A stretch of DNA of 64,000 bases from Alphaproteobacteria bacterium. GTDB lineage: Bacteria; Pseudomonadota; Alphaproteobacteria; Paracaedibacterales; VGCI01. Positions 16,222 through 26,700 of this stretch are shown here, one piece after another (positions within the stretch are counted from its first letter, which is position 1; each line of letters begins with the position of its first letter). The position numbers were made by a program, and so were the translations under genes. Below the pieces are notes generated by a model that was not told the DNA's origin, ran no database searches, and was given only the letters and a program-made list of their open reading frames with translations. The stretch spans positions 202,922 through 266,921 of the forward strand of contig VGCI01000001.1 of assembly GCA_016870095.1 (NCBI GenBank). Reading direction: 5' to 3'.

Positions 16222-16244
16222 GTTCAGAGAAAGACTAGAGATTT

Positions 16245-16826
16245 CTAAGGTCGAATTTCGATAGGCGTTCCAACAGGAGTAGAGTGATAGATCTCCTCGA
16301 TTTCTGCATTTGAGACAGCGATACAACCCCTTGTCCAGTCAAAAAATGCATGCATTTTACCCAGCCAACTGAAGCCTTTACCAACACCATGAATCATAAG
16401 GTCACCTCCACAAGCCATTTTTTTGGCGAAAGCATATTGAGTGTCATTTTTGTTCGGATAAGAAATTTTTAAAGATAAATAAAATTTGCTTTTATTATTC
16501 TTGGAAATAATTTTATAAAATCCTTCGGGTGTTTTGTTGTCTCCTTCTTGATGTTTGGGGCCAATGGGTTGAGCGCCCAAAGCAATTTGATAACTTTTAA
16601 TGGCTAGATTATCATGGAATATTGTCATCTTCCTCTGATGCTTTTCTACCAAAATATAAGTTATAGTTGGTAAGGTATGTTCTAAGGGATGGTTTTGTAT
16701 AAAGGAAAATCCTATAGAGAAGGCTAATAATAAACAGCCAAAGCTGAATATAATTTTTTTGATATTTGACGTTTTATTCTTTTTCAACAAAATCAGCCAT
16801 AACTTTTTTAAGACCCGCAGCGTCAA
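16245..16826 (-). CDS. L,D-transpeptidase (YkuD/ErfK family)
   Basis: Up to 193 residues. One N-terminal membrane segment (about 25-42) is followed by a compact YkuD domain. The catalytic motif is HG-x(n)-DWTRGCIAVSN, with the nucleophile Cys168 and the preceding His in MIHGVGKG. Such enzymes make 3-3 peptidoglycan cross-links or attach proteins to peptidoglycan in the periplasm. The given start overlaps the 3' end of the uvrD/pcrA gene by 53 bases. TTG codons at 16790 and 16787 are equally possible starts (about 180 residues), and no clear ribosome site decides. The tight overlap suggests translation coupled to uvrD. Confidence 0.85.
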   Translation of the reverse strand: MTLRVLKKLWLILLKKNKTSNIKKIIFSFGCLLLAFSIGFSFIQNHPLEHTLPTITYILVEKHQRKMTIFHDNLAIKSYQIALGAQPIGPKHQEGDNKTPEGFYKIISKNNKSKFYLSLKISYPNKNDTQYAFAKKMACGGDLMIHGVGKGFSWLGKMHAFFDWTRGCIAVSNAEIEEIYHSTPVGTPIEIRP

Positions 16827-18951
16827 ATTCTATTTCGAGTTGATCTCCATTCACGCTGATGATGCGGCCATAACCAAATTTCTGATGAAAAATGCGATCT
16901 TGCGGTCGGTGTGCATGGTGGGCACGCAAAGGAACATCAGAAAATTCAGCGTCAATAAAAGCCTTTGTAGGGGTAGGGCGAGAAGGATATGCTGGGATAG
17001 ACATTTCATTTCCATTTGCTTGAATAAGGGTAATATGAGCGGCGGGAAGTTCCTTAATAAAGCGAGAAGGAAGCATATGTTGCCATCCCTGATAGGTGCG
17101 CCTATTGAGTGCAAAGGTAATGATCGCTTTGCGTTGCGCTCGCGTGATGCCAACATAAGCTAATCGTCGTTCTTCTTCCAGTCCTTCTTGACCCTTTTCG
17201 TCTAATGATCGAGAGTGGGGGAAAAGGCCTTCTTCCCAACCAGAGAGAAACACAGTATCAAATTCTAATCCTTTAGCCGCATGAAGAGTCATAATAGTAA
17301 TCATATCGGCTTGATCTTTTTTTGTTGTGTCCATAACGAGGCTGACGTGTTCTAAAAATCCACCTAGAGTGTCAAATTCCTCCATGGCACGCACCAATTC
17401 TTTCAAGTTTTCAAGTCTTCCCGCTGCATCGGGTGATTTATCATCTCGCCACATCCGTGTATAACCGGATTCATCCAAGACCATTTTAGCTATGGTGACA
17501 TGGTGGTCATTTTGTAACCCGTGTCGCCAGCGATCGAGATCGAGAAAAAAGGTTCGCAAAGCTGTGCGAGCGCCGCCACGGATAGCATCAGTTTCACATA
17601 AAATTCGGGCGGCTTGTGGTAAGGAAATAGCATTTTCACGTGCATAGGTATGCATATATTGCAAAGTGGTTGCGCCAATGCCACGCCGGGGTGTGTTAAT
17701 GATGCGTTCAAAGGCAAGGCCATCATCAGGTTGGCTAATAAGACGCATATATGCCATCGCATCTCGGATTTCTTGGCGTTCATAAAATCGCAATCCCCCA
17801 ATCACTTTATAAGGAATTCCTAAAGTCAAAAAGCGGTCTTCAAACTCACGTGTTTGATAGCCCGCGCGCACAAGGACAGCCATTTTACTTAACAATATTC
17901 CTTGGCGTTGCGCTGCTTCAACTTCATCGCCAATAAAGCGCGCTTCGTCTTCAGAATCCCACGTGCCTCGAATCAGGACTTTTTCGCCCCCATCAAGTTC
18001 TGTCCATAATGTTTTACCAAGTCGGCCTAAATTCTTTTCGATAAGGCCGGAGGCCGCACCTAAAATATGAGTGGTGGAACGATAGTTTTGCTCAAGGCGG
18101 ACAATAGTGGCACCCGGAAAGTCTTTTTCGAACCGCAAGATGTTGCCAATTTCAGCTCCACGCCATCCATAAATAGATTGATCATCATCCCCAACACAAC
18201 AAATGTTGTTGTGGCCTTGGGCAAGGAGGCGTAGCCACAAGTATTGGGCGACGTTTGTATCTTGATATTCATCCACCATGATGTAATGGAACTGATCTTG
18301 ATAAGATTTCAAAATCTCGTGGTGATCTTGAAAAAGTTGTATGCAGTATAAAAGAAGATCGCCAAAATCTACAGCATTAAGAGTTTTTAAGCGGTCTTGA
18401 TAAAGACTATAGATTCGATCGATCCAATTTCGAGGTGGGATTTGATCAAGTTTTTGACAGAATTCAACTCGATCTTTCTTCGAACTGATAACGGATATGA
18501 CCATTCGAGGAGGATTCTTTCCCTCATCGATGCCTTCCGCTTGAAGAATTTGCTTAATTAATCTTTGTTGGTCATCTGTGTCTAGAATAGTGAAATTTGG
18601 TTTTAAGCCAACTACTTCAGCATGACGACGTAAGATTCGCACGGCAATCGCATGAAAGGTTCCCAGCCATAACCCTTCTGTGGGTTGGTTGAGTAATGCA
18701 CCCACACGGTCGCGCATTTCTGTTGCGGCTTTATTGGTGAAAGTGACGGCAAGAATTTGTGAGGGATAGGCCAGCCCACAGGCTAAAATATGTGCCATAC
18801 GAGTTGTGAGAACGCGCGTCTTACCCGTACCTGCCCCAGCCAAAATAAGTACGGGTCCATTAATGGATTCAACAGCAGCTCTTTGCTCGTTATTTAAAGC
18901 GTCAAGATAACTGGGTGTCATGGGGTAGGGTATGGCAACAGAGTGAGACAC
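16774..18951 (-). CDS. uvrD: UvrD/PcrA-type DNA helicase
   Basis: A 725-residue superfamily 1A 3'-5' helicase of nucleotide excision and mismatch repair. Walker A AGAGTGKT is at 38-45, after the Q-motif LNNEQRAAV. DEYQDTN (motif II, about 226-232), GDDDQSIYGWRGA (motif III) and VEQNYRST-like LEQNYRST (motif IV) follow. TLHAAKGLEFDTVFLSGWEEG (motif V, partly quoted as LHAAKGLE) and VGITRAQ (motif VI) complete the set. The C-terminus ends in a Tudor-like FGYGRIISVNGDQLEIEF segment, as in PcrA/UvrD. No break is visible. It overlaps the L,D-transpeptidase gene. Confidence 0.96.
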   Translation of the reverse strand: MSHSVAIPYPMTPSYLDALNNEQRAAVESINGPVLILAGAGTGKTRVLTTRMAHILACGLAYPSQILAVTFTNKAATEMRDRVGALLNQPTEGLWLGTFHAIAVRILRRHAEVVGLKPNFTILDTDDQQRLIKQILQAEGIDEGKNPPRMVISVISSKKDRVEFCQKLDQIPPRNWIDRIYSLYQDRLKTLNAVDFGDLLLYCIQLFQDHHEILKSYQDQFHYIMVDEYQDTNVAQYLWLRLLAQGHNNICCVGDDDQSIYGWRGAEIGNILRFEKDFPGATIVRLEQNYRSTTHILGAASGLIEKNLGRLGKTLWTELDGGEKVLIRGTWDSEDEARFIGDEVEAAQRQGILLSKMAVLVRAGYQTREFEDRFLTLGIPYKVIGGLRFYERQEIRDAMAYMRLISQPDDGLAFERIINTPRRGIGATTLQYMHTYARENAISLPQAARILCETDAIRGGARTALRTFFLDLDRWRHGLQNDHHVTIAKMVLDESGYTRMWRDDKSPDAAGRLENLKELVRAMEEFDTLGGFLEHVSLVMDTTKKDQADMITIMTLHAAKGLEFDTVFLSGWEEGLFPHSRSLDEKGQEGLEEERRLAYVGITRAQRKAIITFALNRRTYQGWQHMLPSRFIKELPAAHITLIQANGNEMSIPAYPSRPTPTKAFIDAEFSDVPLRAHHAHRPQDRIFHQKFGYGRIISVNGDQLEIEFDAAGLKKVMADFVEKE

Positions 18952-19276
18952 AATCGTAATTTTGCTTCCAATTAAGATATCTTGACCATAGATAGCAGGG
19001 TTAAGAGGGTAACTGCAACAGCGTTCATATCAATAGAGGTGCCTAATAAATTTAAGAAAGAATTGTAAAAAATATACTTTTAAAAATTTTGTCTAGTGGG
19101 GCAGTAAGGATTGTGCATTTCTTAATAAAATTTTTTGTTCTATAGAATCTGCTGAAAGCATGAGAGATACCGCTGTTTTGAATTTTTCTTAGCTATTCTG
19201 ACCACTTGTTCTTTTCAGTTGGCTGAGGTAATGATATAAAATTATTGTAAAGTTAATTTAAAATAAGGATATATAT
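18952..19276. other. Intergenic region, 325 bp, with promoter-like elements
   Basis: This is the longest non-coding gap in the window, between the divergent uvrD and lipoprotein genes. It is AT-rich. It contains TAAAAATTTTGTCTAG (19081-19096), almost identical to a segment at 10737-10751. A similar element follows (a TTTTTTGTTC run and TATAGAAT, about 19131-19147) that could be a -10 box. A short AAGGATAT ribosome site precedes the lipoprotein start. I see no RNA gene or small reading frame with good support. Confidence 0.5.
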
Positions 19277-19726
19277 ATGCGTACCTCCAAAATATTATTG
19301 GTTTCTCTGCCTCTTGTTCTAGCTGGATGTTTTGATTCGGATGGAGATTCCATACATTATCATCCTCAACCGGCCCCTGTAGTGGTCGCTACACCTTCAA
19401 CGAAAACTCCTGCGGTTGTTAAACGCTCTGCACTAAAACCACAAAAGGCCCCAGATTGTGGATGTGGTCATGGGCCGGATACGGTTTCAGCGGCCTCTCC
19501 TTGTCCCAATCCTGCTATTTGTCCTCCCATACCCGTGACAGCTTCTGGTGAAGAATGGCACCCAAGTGAAGGGCTACTTGTTCGTGCCGGGGATTTGGTC
19601 ATGGAATTGCAAGCAAAAAATGGTGGGGTGAGACCCAGTCATGCCGTTATGTCAGTCCATATTCAAAAGAACATGGGTTTGACGTCTCCTCAAGCTGAAG
19701 CTGTTTTGGAAGAATTAGGTCTTTAA
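19277..19726 (+). CDS. Lipoprotein of unknown function
   Basis: A 149-residue protein with a lipoprotein signal peptide. The lipobox is LAGC and the lipidated residue Cys18 is followed by F-D, so outer-membrane sorting is possible. The mature N-terminal half is Pro/Cys/His-rich and probably extended, with a CGCGHGPD motif and a second Cys pair (CPNPAICPP). The C-terminal 60 residues (from about ASGEEWHPSEG) look like a small folded helical domain (LLVRAGDLVMELQAKNGG, then SPQAEAVLEELGL). I recognise no family. It is monocistronic, ending in the bidirectional terminator before rpmE. Confidence 0.78.
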   Translation: MRTSKILLVSLPLVLAGCFDSDGDSIHYHPQPAPVVVATPSTKTPAVVKRSALKPQKAPDCGCGHGPDTVSAASPCPNPAICPPIPVTASGEEWHPSEGLLVRAGDLVMELQAKNGGVRPSHAVMSVHIQKNMGLTSPQAEAVLEELGL

Positions 19727-19742
19727 TTTAAAGCAACAGGTC

Positions 19743-19779
19743 AAAAAACCACCGCTCTCATTGAGGGCGGTGGTTTTTT
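19743..19779. terminator. Bidirectional intrinsic terminator
   Basis: A near-perfect inverted repeat of about 16 bp: AAAAAACCACCGCTCT pairs with the matching GGGCGGTGGTTTTTT arm, with one G-U pair and a 5-base loop. A tracts on one side and T tracts on the other allow it to end both the lipoprotein transcript (plus) and the rpmE transcript (minus). Confidence 0.93.
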
Positions 19780-19825
19780 ATGGTTAACGTTTGTTTTGGT
19801 AAACGATAAGAAAGACGCTCAAAAA

Positions 19826-20053
19826 CTATTTCTTGAGACCAATATCTCCGAAACGCTTGCTGAACTTGCTGATTTGACCGGCTGTATCCAATATTTTTTG
19901 GTTAGCCCCTGTCCAAGCAGGATGAGATAAGGGGTCGATATCTAATTGCATAGTATCTCCAGGCTTTCCCCAGGTTGTTCGCGTTTTAAAAGTTGTGCCA
20001 TCAGTCATAACAACATTAATTTCATGGTAGTTCGGATGAATATCTTGTTTCAT
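19826..20053 (-). CDS. rpmE: 50S ribosomal protein L31, zinc-free type
   Basis: A 75-residue ribosomal protein. The start [12 protein letters not shown], the SHPAWTG motif and [13 protein letters not shown] match alphaproteobacterial L31. The CxxC zinc pairs of zinc-type L31 are absent; there is no cysteine at all. L31 sits at the central protuberance bridging 50S and 30S. It has its own AAAGAAAG ribosome site and is terminated by the hairpin at 19743-19779. Confidence 0.95.
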   Translation of the reverse strand: MKQDIHPNYHEINVVMTDGTTFKTRTTWGKPGDTMQLDIDPLSHPAWTGANQKILDTAGQISKFSKRFGDIGLKK

Positions 20054-20154
20054 AATCTTTCTTTTCCATTTTGATAAAGTTCTTTATTTCGTGTATAGCC
20101 TAGAGTGGTGATAATATGCAATGATTTTGTCATGACTGATGAGGAATTGCTCTC

Positions 20155-21315
20155 TTGACCATGCAAAAACAAATGAATACTGATCTTGCGTCTCCTTGGT
20201 TTGACGTCGATAAGGATAAAGATAACTTAACACTTCGTTTTGGAGGCGCTTGGGTTTGTCGTTCCTTGAACCGAGTTGAACCTCAACTTGATAGGAAGTT
20301 TCAAAAGAGTATTGCCAAAAACCGTCCCGTAAAAATCATTATTGAAAAAAATTGCTCGATGGATTCTGCAGGCGCATGTCTTATTGCACGTGTCATTAAA
20401 GCCCTACAGAATGAAAAGCGTACAGTTGATGTTGAGAGTCTGACTTCATCGTCTCTTCTTTCCTATTTTCTTACCCACCAGCCGGCCGTTATGGAAGAAG
20501 CAGAACATCTCAATTGGAAAATTCTCTGGCTGAACTATGTTGGTTTTAAAACAGTTTATTTGTGGAAAACAACACTCAATATGTTAGAATTTTTGGGTAA
20601 AATTCTGATAACTTGGGTGGCGACTTTAAAAAGTGCAACACCGCTTCGGTGGGTCTCCGTTTTTCGACATTGTGAAGAAATAGGCGTAAGAGCTCTTCCC
20701 ATTGTGGGGCTTATTTCTTTTCTTATTGGTGTGGTGCTTTCCTATCAAAGTATCAATCAATTGAGGCGTTTTGGGGCTGAAATATATACTATTGATTTCT
20801 TAGCTGTTTCTCTTTTACGGGAACTAGCCGTTCTTCTCACAGCTATTGTGATCGCGGGTCGATCGGGAAGTGCTTTTACTGCCCAACTCGGCACTATGGC
20901 CCTCAATCAAGAGATTGACGCTATAAGAATGTTGGGCCTCAATCCGATTCAAGTTCTGGTTATTCCACGGTTGATTGCCATTATCTTTTGCCTCCCTTTG
21001 CTTGTCTTTTTTGCCATGATGATGGGGTTATTGGGAGGGATGCTCATGACGGCTCTGATCATTGATGTATCGCCTATCCAGTTTATCCATCAATTTCAGA
21101 GAGCCACCTCTTTAAGTTCCTTTTGGGTCGGGATGAGCAAAGCCCCTTTATTTGCTATACTCATTGGATTTGTTGGGTGTTATAGAGGATTCCAAGTTAA
21201 AGGAAGCGCAGAAAGTGTTGGACGTATGACCACTCAATCTGTTGTTGAATCTATTTTTCTTGTAATTATTTTTGATGCTTTCATGTCTATACTTTTTTCC
21301 TATTTAAAGGTGTGA
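20155..21315 (+). CDS. MlaE-family lipid ABC transporter permease with N-terminal STAS domain
   Basis: A 386-residue inner-membrane permease of the MCE/Mla type. An N-terminal STAS-like region (about 15-115, with NCSMDSAGACLIARV) precedes the MlaE permease domain (about 150-386). The latter shows the conserved ALPIVGLISFLIGVVLSYQ and RSGSAFTAQLGTMALNQEIDA signatures (quoted in parts) and five or six membrane helices. It would move phospholipid between the MCE protein and the inner membrane. The start is uncertain: TTG at 20155 has GAGGA at the better distance, while ATG at 20161 is six bases later. It is the first gene of a four-gene operon, with the ATPase starting 4 bases after the stop. 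Confidence 0.92.
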   Translation: MTMQKQMNTDLASPWFDVDKDKDNLTLRFGGAWVCRSLNRVEPQLDRKFQKSIAKNRPVKIIIEKNCSMDSAGACLIARVIKALQNEKRTVDVESLTSSSLLSYFLTHQPAVMEEAEHLNWKILWLNYVGFKTVYLWKTTLNMLEFLGKILITWVATLKSATPLRWVSVFRHCEEIGVRALPIVGLISFLIGVVLSYQSINQLRRFGAEIYTIDFLAVSLLRELAVLLTAIVIAGRSGSAFTAQLGTMALNQEIDAIRMLGLNPIQVLVIPRLIAIIFCLPLLVFFAMMMGLLGGMLMTALIIDVSPIQFIHQFQRATSLSSFWVGMSKAPLFAILIGFVGCYRGFQVKGSAESVGRMTTQSVVESIFLVIIFDAFMSILFSYLKV

Positions 21316-21319
21316 ATTC

Positions 21320-22060
21320 ATGAAGCGTCCTATTATTGAAATCAAGGGGCTCAAAACAAAGTTTGGTAAACAAGTCATTCATAACAACTTAGACCTTACT
21401 ATTTTTGAAGGGGAGGTGATTGGTATTGTAGGAGGGTCGGGAAGCGGTAAATCTGTACTCATGCGCTACATGATTGGTTTGGAACCTCTTCAGGCAGGTA
21501 AACTTATCTATTATACCACACCGGCGTACCCTTCCTCTCAAGTTGGGGTTTTATTCCAAGCTGGGGCTCTCATTTCCTCCTTAACAGTACTTGAGAATAT
21601 TATGATCCCTCTCATTGAGGTTGCACGCCTATCTTATGGTCTTGCTTATGAAATTGCTTTTTCAAAAATCGAAAAAGTAGGGCTTTCCAGCGAACACATG
21701 CAAAAATATCCTTCCCAGCTTTCGGGAGGAATGATTAAACGCGTTGCTCTGGCTCGTGCGTTGGCGCTTGATCCTGCTATAGTATTTTTAGATGAACCCA
21801 CCTCGGGTCTTGACCCTATTGCTGCCGCAGGGTTTGATAATCTAATTAAAGAGTTGCAAAAAGAATTAAAAATCACCATCGTTATGATTACTCATGATCT
21901 TGATTCCCTTGTTACAGTGTGTGACCGTGTTGCAGTATTAATCGATCAACAGGTGCGTGTAGGCACTCTAGAAGAAGTTGCACGAATGGACCATCCTTGG
22001 ATACAGGAATATTTTCATGGCCCCAGAGGTCAAAACATGTTTAAGGCGAGGACACGTTAA
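21320..22060 (+). CDS. MlaF-family lipid ABC transporter ATPase
   Basis: A 246-residue cytoplasmic ATPase that powers the MlaE-like permease. Walker A GGSGSGKS is at 38-45. The Q-loop is FQAGALISSLTV, with the ALISSLTVLEN form typical of MlaF. The ABC signature LSGGMIKR starts at about 134, Walker B is VFLDEPTSGLDP at about 155-166, and the H-loop is MITHD. It starts four bases after the permease stop and its TAA shares a base with the ATG of the MCE gene (TAATG). Confidence 0.95.
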   Translation: MKRPIIEIKGLKTKFGKQVIHNNLDLTIFEGEVIGIVGGSGSGKSVLMRYMIGLEPLQAGKLIYYTTPAYPSSQVGVLFQAGALISSLTVLENIMIPLIEVARLSYGLAYEIAFSKIEKVGLSSEHMQKYPSQLSGGMIKRVALARALALDPAIVFLDEPTSGLDPIAAAGFDNLIKELQKELKITIVMITHDLDSLVTVCDRVAVLIDQQVRVGTLEEVARMDHPWIQEYFHGPRGQNMFKARTR

Positions 22061-22905
22061 TGGAGACAAAAGCAAATTATAGTTTAGTTGGCGCTTTCGC
22101 TATTTTTTTTCTTGTTGCTATTATGGTTTTTATTGTGTGGATTGCCCGTCTTGATTTTTCAAACAAGGTCACAGAATATGATATTTATTTTTCTAAGTCT
22201 GTTACAGGTTTAAAAGAAGGCGGTACGGTTTTGTATCGGGGGGTTCCCGTTGGGGCCGTTAAAAAGATCGCATTAGATGCAGATAACGTAGAAACTGTCC
22301 GCGTGACAATTTTTATACAAGGGGATGTTCCGATTAAAGAAGATGCTTTTGCCTCTCTTGAATTACAAGGTATTACGGGAGTTGCCTATATTCAATTAAA
22401 TGGGGGAACCAGTAGCGCTAAAAAATTACGTCCCAAAAAAGGGACTTCTCGGGCCATTATTCCCACGCGATCGTCAGTTTTTGAAGAGGTGACAGCGTCT
22501 ATTCCCGCCGTTTTAAATCAAGCCTCAAAGACACTTGAAGAAATACGATCCTTATTTGATAAAGACAATAAGGTTGCTTTTTCCGAAACCTTAAAGAATC
22601 TTCATACCATATCACAAGCTTTGATTCCAACTACTGGTCAGGAAACGAATATTCAAGAATTGCTTAAAGGAATGAAAGATGGGGTGAAGGAAATTCATAA
22701 AATGGTCATGGAACTCAACGTTTTGCTTTCAGAGAATCGTAAAAATATTAGTAGTTTTACGGAAGAGGGATTGCCGGCATTGACTCATTTTCTAAATGAA
22801 GGAAAAGAAACTTTATCTACCATTCGTCATATAGGAGAAGCCTTAGAGCGAAGTCCTTCTCGATTTATGTCTCGCGATTCAAAAGAAGGAGTGAAAGTTC
22901 CATGA
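22060..22905 (+). CDS. MlaD-like MCE-domain protein
   Basis: A 281-residue protein with one N-terminal membrane helix (about 9-30) and a single MCE domain (about 38-115). The MCE core GLKEGGTVLYRGVPVGAVKKI (quoted in parts: GGTVLYRGVPVG) and GITGVAYIQL are clear. The C-terminal half is a long helical region (about 140-260), so the protein is longer than E. coli MlaD (183 residues) and may form a tube or needle across the periplasm. It binds the permease-ATPase complex and carries lipid. It overlaps the auxiliary lipoprotein gene by four bases (ATGA). Confidence 0.93.
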   Translation: METKANYSLVGAFAIFFLVAIMVFIVWIARLDFSNKVTEYDIYFSKSVTGLKEGGTVLYRGVPVGAVKKIALDADNVETVRVTIFIQGDVPIKEDAFASLELQGITGVAYIQLNGGTSSAKKLRPKKGTSRAIIPTRSSVFEEVTASIPAVLNQASKTLEEIRSLFDKDNKVAFSETLKNLHTISQALIPTTGQETNIQELLKGMKDGVKEIHKMVMELNVLLSENRKNISSFTEEGLPALTHFLNEGKETLSTIRHIGEALERSPSRFMSRDSKEGVKVP

Positions 22906-23522
22906 AAAAAATTATAGTTATTGGTGTCGTGGCTTCCAATTTATTATGTGGATGTTCTCTTTTTCCCTCTCCTGGTGAACCTGTAAAAAAGTATACCCTT
23001 GTTGCAGAAGGTAATGAGTCAGTAACTCCTCTTACCTCCTATGCGACGCGACCCTATCAATTGGCCATCGATATGCCGACACTTTATAAACCCATTGATA
23101 CAACACGTATTGCGGTAAAACCTCAAGAGCAGACCATTGATTATTTTGCAGATGTAGAGTGGGCGGATCGCTTAAATGTCTTGATTCAGGAGTCCTTGAT
23201 TTATTCCTTGCAAAACAAAAAGGCTTTTCGGGGCGTTAGCCGGCCAAGAGAAGGGATTCATGCTGACTATACTTTAAAAATTGAAGTTAGGAAATTCTAT
23301 ATTGACCAACAGCTGGCCCCCCATCCTTCCACAGCAAAGGTAGATTACATGGTCTATCTTGTAAAAATGCCCGAACGTCAGATTGTGGCTTCACGGCAAT
23401 TTATTTATGATCAAGCCATTCTAGATTATACGATGGATAACATTATAAAATCCTTAAATGCTGCGCATCTTGAGGGATCTAAAGCTTTGATGTCATGGAT
23501 TTTACAGCATATACGATCATAA
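22902..23522 (+). CDS. PqiC/ABC-type transport auxiliary lipoprotein
   Basis: A 206-residue lipoprotein with a lipobox LCGC (lipidated Cys18). The mature part matches the ABC-transporter auxiliary component / PqiC family. It has the KKYTLVAEG start, a VDMP-like IDMPTLYKPIDTTRIAVK segment, ADVEWADRLNVLIQESLIYSL, and a helical C-terminus. In MCE systems this protein sits at the outer membrane and caps the MCE tube. The gene set permease-ATPase-MCE-lipoprotein is the common alphaproteobacterial arrangement, lacking mlaB and mlaC as separate genes. The STAS domain on the permease may stand in for MlaB. Confidence 0.87.
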   Translation: MKKIIVIGVVASNLLCGCSLFPSPGEPVKKYTLVAEGNESVTPLTSYATRPYQLAIDMPTLYKPIDTTRIAVKPQEQTIDYFADVEWADRLNVLIQESLIYSLQNKKAFRGVSRPREGIHADYTLKIEVRKFYIDQQLAPHPSTAKVDYMVYLVKMPERQIVASRQFIYDQAILDYTMDNIIKSLNAAHLEGSKALMSWILQHIRS

Positions 23523-23749
23523 ATTTTTGCGCGTAGCCCCCAATCATTTGTTTATCTCTAAGAGCGTGAGAATATCTCCCCCTTTAGCCTCATGAAAAGT
23601 TTTTGGTAACTATCCAAAATTAAGTTTCAAAGAATAATAGATAGCTAATTTAATAAAATTAATATTAAATTGTAGTAAACCACATAGACATTGGGCTTCA
23701 TTCACGCTTAAACTTATTAAGTAACAATGATTTATCATAGGCTTACAAT

Positions 23750-26700
23750 ATGAGTTCCTCGCTGCTTACCGTTGATTTAGAAGATAAGTATACCCAAGAT
23801 TCTGGCCGAATATTTATTACAGGCACTCAAGCCTTGGTTCGACTTTCTCTCATGCAGCGACGTCGAGATATATCCTTGGGGGTCAATACGGCTGGATTTA
23901 TTTCAGGGTATAGGGGATCTCCCTTAGGAGGATTTGACCTTGCTTTATGGAAAGCCGCACACCATCTCAAAAACCACAATATAGAATTTAAACCGGGAAT
24001 CAATGAAGACTTAAGTGTCACAGCCGTATGGGGTAGCCAGCAAATTTCTTTGTCGCCGGGTGCGACGGTGCAAGGTGTTTTCTCTATGTGGTACGGCAAA
24101 GGGCCTGGTGTTGATCGGTCGGGCGATGCGTTAAAACATGCCAATTCTGCAGGCACAAATCCTTTTGGAGGTGTTTTGGCATTGACAGGGGATGATCACG
24201 CCTGTAAATCATCTACCCTGGCCCACCAAAGTGAGTATGCACTTGTAGATGCCTTTATTCCGATTATGGTCCCTTCCACTGTTCAAGATGTTTTGGATTT
24301 GGGATTAATGGGTTGGGCTCTCTCTCGATATTCTGGGTTGTGGATCGGTTTTAAAATGCTCTCAGATACCGTAGATACGGCAGCATCTGTAATGGTGGAT
24401 TCTTCTCGTCTCCTCATCCATCAGCCTAAAGATTTTGATATGCCACCTGAAGGACTTCATTTTCGATGGCCTGATAGCCCCTTGCAACAAGAACGCCGGC
24501 TTCATGATTTTAAATTAAAAGCTGTGCCAAGTTTTGTGCGTGCAAATCATTTGAATCGTTCTGTATGGCCGGAGTCAAGAGGGCGAAAGAAGCCTCGCTT
24601 TGGTATTATTACGGTGGGAAAATCGTATATTGACGTTCGTCAAGCGCTTGATGATTTGGGATTTGATGAAGATTTGGCCCAAGATTTAGGTTTAGCCATT
24701 TTCAAAGTCACCGTAAGTTGGCCCCTTGAGCCCACCAGTATTGAAGACTTTTGCCGTGGGCTCGAGACAGTTTTGGTTGTTGAGGAAAAGCGTCCCCTTA
24801 TTGAAGATCAGCTGAAAACAATCCTTTATCATCTTCCAGCAACGCAGCGGCCTGATATTTTAGGAAAAATGGACATTAAAGGCAAACCACTCCTTCAGTC
24901 TTATTATGAATTGAATGCAACTCAGATTGCTGCAGTGATCGCCCAATGTCTTGAAAAATTATCTGGTTTTGATCGATTCCAGGGCGCATTTCAGCAGGCG
25001 ATTAAGAAAGCTCAGCCAAAAGAAGCTTTCCAAGATCGCTTAGCGCGATTACCTTATTATTGTTCAGGCTGTCCTCACAATACGTCTACTCTTCCTTTAC
25101 CGACGGGGAGTCGGGCAGTAGCAGGCATCGGGTGCCATTATATGGCGACATGGATTGCTCCTCTTCACACGAAAACCTTTACCCAGATGGGTGCAGAGGG
25201 TGTTCCCTGGATTGGACAGGCACCCTTTACTACGGAAAAACATATTTTTGCAAATCTAGGAGATGGGACTTATTACCACTCAGGCTATTTGGCAATTCGG
25301 GCAGCAGTCGCTTCAAAAGTCAATATTACGTACAAAATTTTATATAATGATGCTGTGGCTATGACGGGGGGACAACCGGTAGATGGTCCGTTAACGGTGT
25401 GGAAAATTAGTCAACAGGTCTACGCTGAAGGTGTGCGACGCATTGCTTTGGTAACAGATGATCTGGATCGATACCCTTTGGGAGCGCCTTTTGCACATGG
25501 GACAACAATTCATTATCGAGATGAACTTGCTTCTGTCCAAGAAAGTCTGAAGGAATGGGAAGGTACATCCGTCCTTATTTATGATCAAACGTGCGCTCTG
25601 GAAAAACGTCGTCGTCGCAAAAGGGGAGCTCTTAGCGACCCAAATAAACGAATTTTTATTAATGAATCTGTTTGTGAGGGATGTGGTGATTGTGGTCGCA
25701 AATCCAATTGTCTTTCCATTACACCTTTGGCAACAGAATGGGGATTAAAAAGGTCAATTGATCAATCGAGTTGTAATAAAGATTTCTCATGTGTGAAGGG
25801 TTTTTGTCCAAGCTTTGTAAGTGTTATTGGCGGGAATTTGCGCAAACCCCAATTGACTTCATTTCCTGAAGATCTATATGCCAAACTTCCCAAACCAAAG
25901 TCAGTTTCTCTCGCAAAGCCTTACAGCATTTTTGTAGCAGGGGTAGGTGGCACCGGTGTCGTCACAATTGGTTCTATAATTGGAATGGCCGCCCATTTGG
26001 AGGGTAAGGGGTGCTCGATCGTTGATATGGCGGGCCTTGCCCAAAAAGGAGGGGCAGTTGTCAGTCATATTCGTTTGAGTAAGAAGCTAGAAGAAATTCA
26101 CGCAACCCGCGTCAACTCTGGAGGTGCCGATTTGCTATTGGGCGCAGACCTTATTGTAAGTGCAGGCGCGGAAGGCATGGATAAGATTTCTCCCGGTCGG
26201 ACTCAAGTCATTGTTAATACCCATGAGTCCATTACGGGACATTTTACACAAAATCCTGATATTCAATTTCCAGGTGAAGGGATGAAAGCTGATTTAGTCA
26301 AGGCAGTTGGAAACAATAGGGTAGATTTTGTAGATGCTACAGCTCTCGCAACTTCCCTTTTAGGAGATTCAATTACAACAAATCTTTTTTTAGTGGGTTA
26401 TGCTTTTCAAAAGGGTTTTATTCCCGTTTCTGTGGACGCTATTCAAGAAGCAATTCGCCTTAATAACGTTGCTGTGATAATGAATAAACTTGCTTTTCAG
26501 TGGGGACGTATTGCCGCTGTTGATTTAAATCTTGTGGAAGAGTTTTGCAGAAAAGAGGTTCCCATAGAACCTGATCATGTGTTGAGCGAAACTTTACAAC
26601 AACAAATAACCCGTCGCTATGATTTTTTGGTTGATTACCACGATCAAGCGTATGCCAATCGTTATCTATCTTTTGTGCAAAAAGTTGAACAAGAAGAGGA

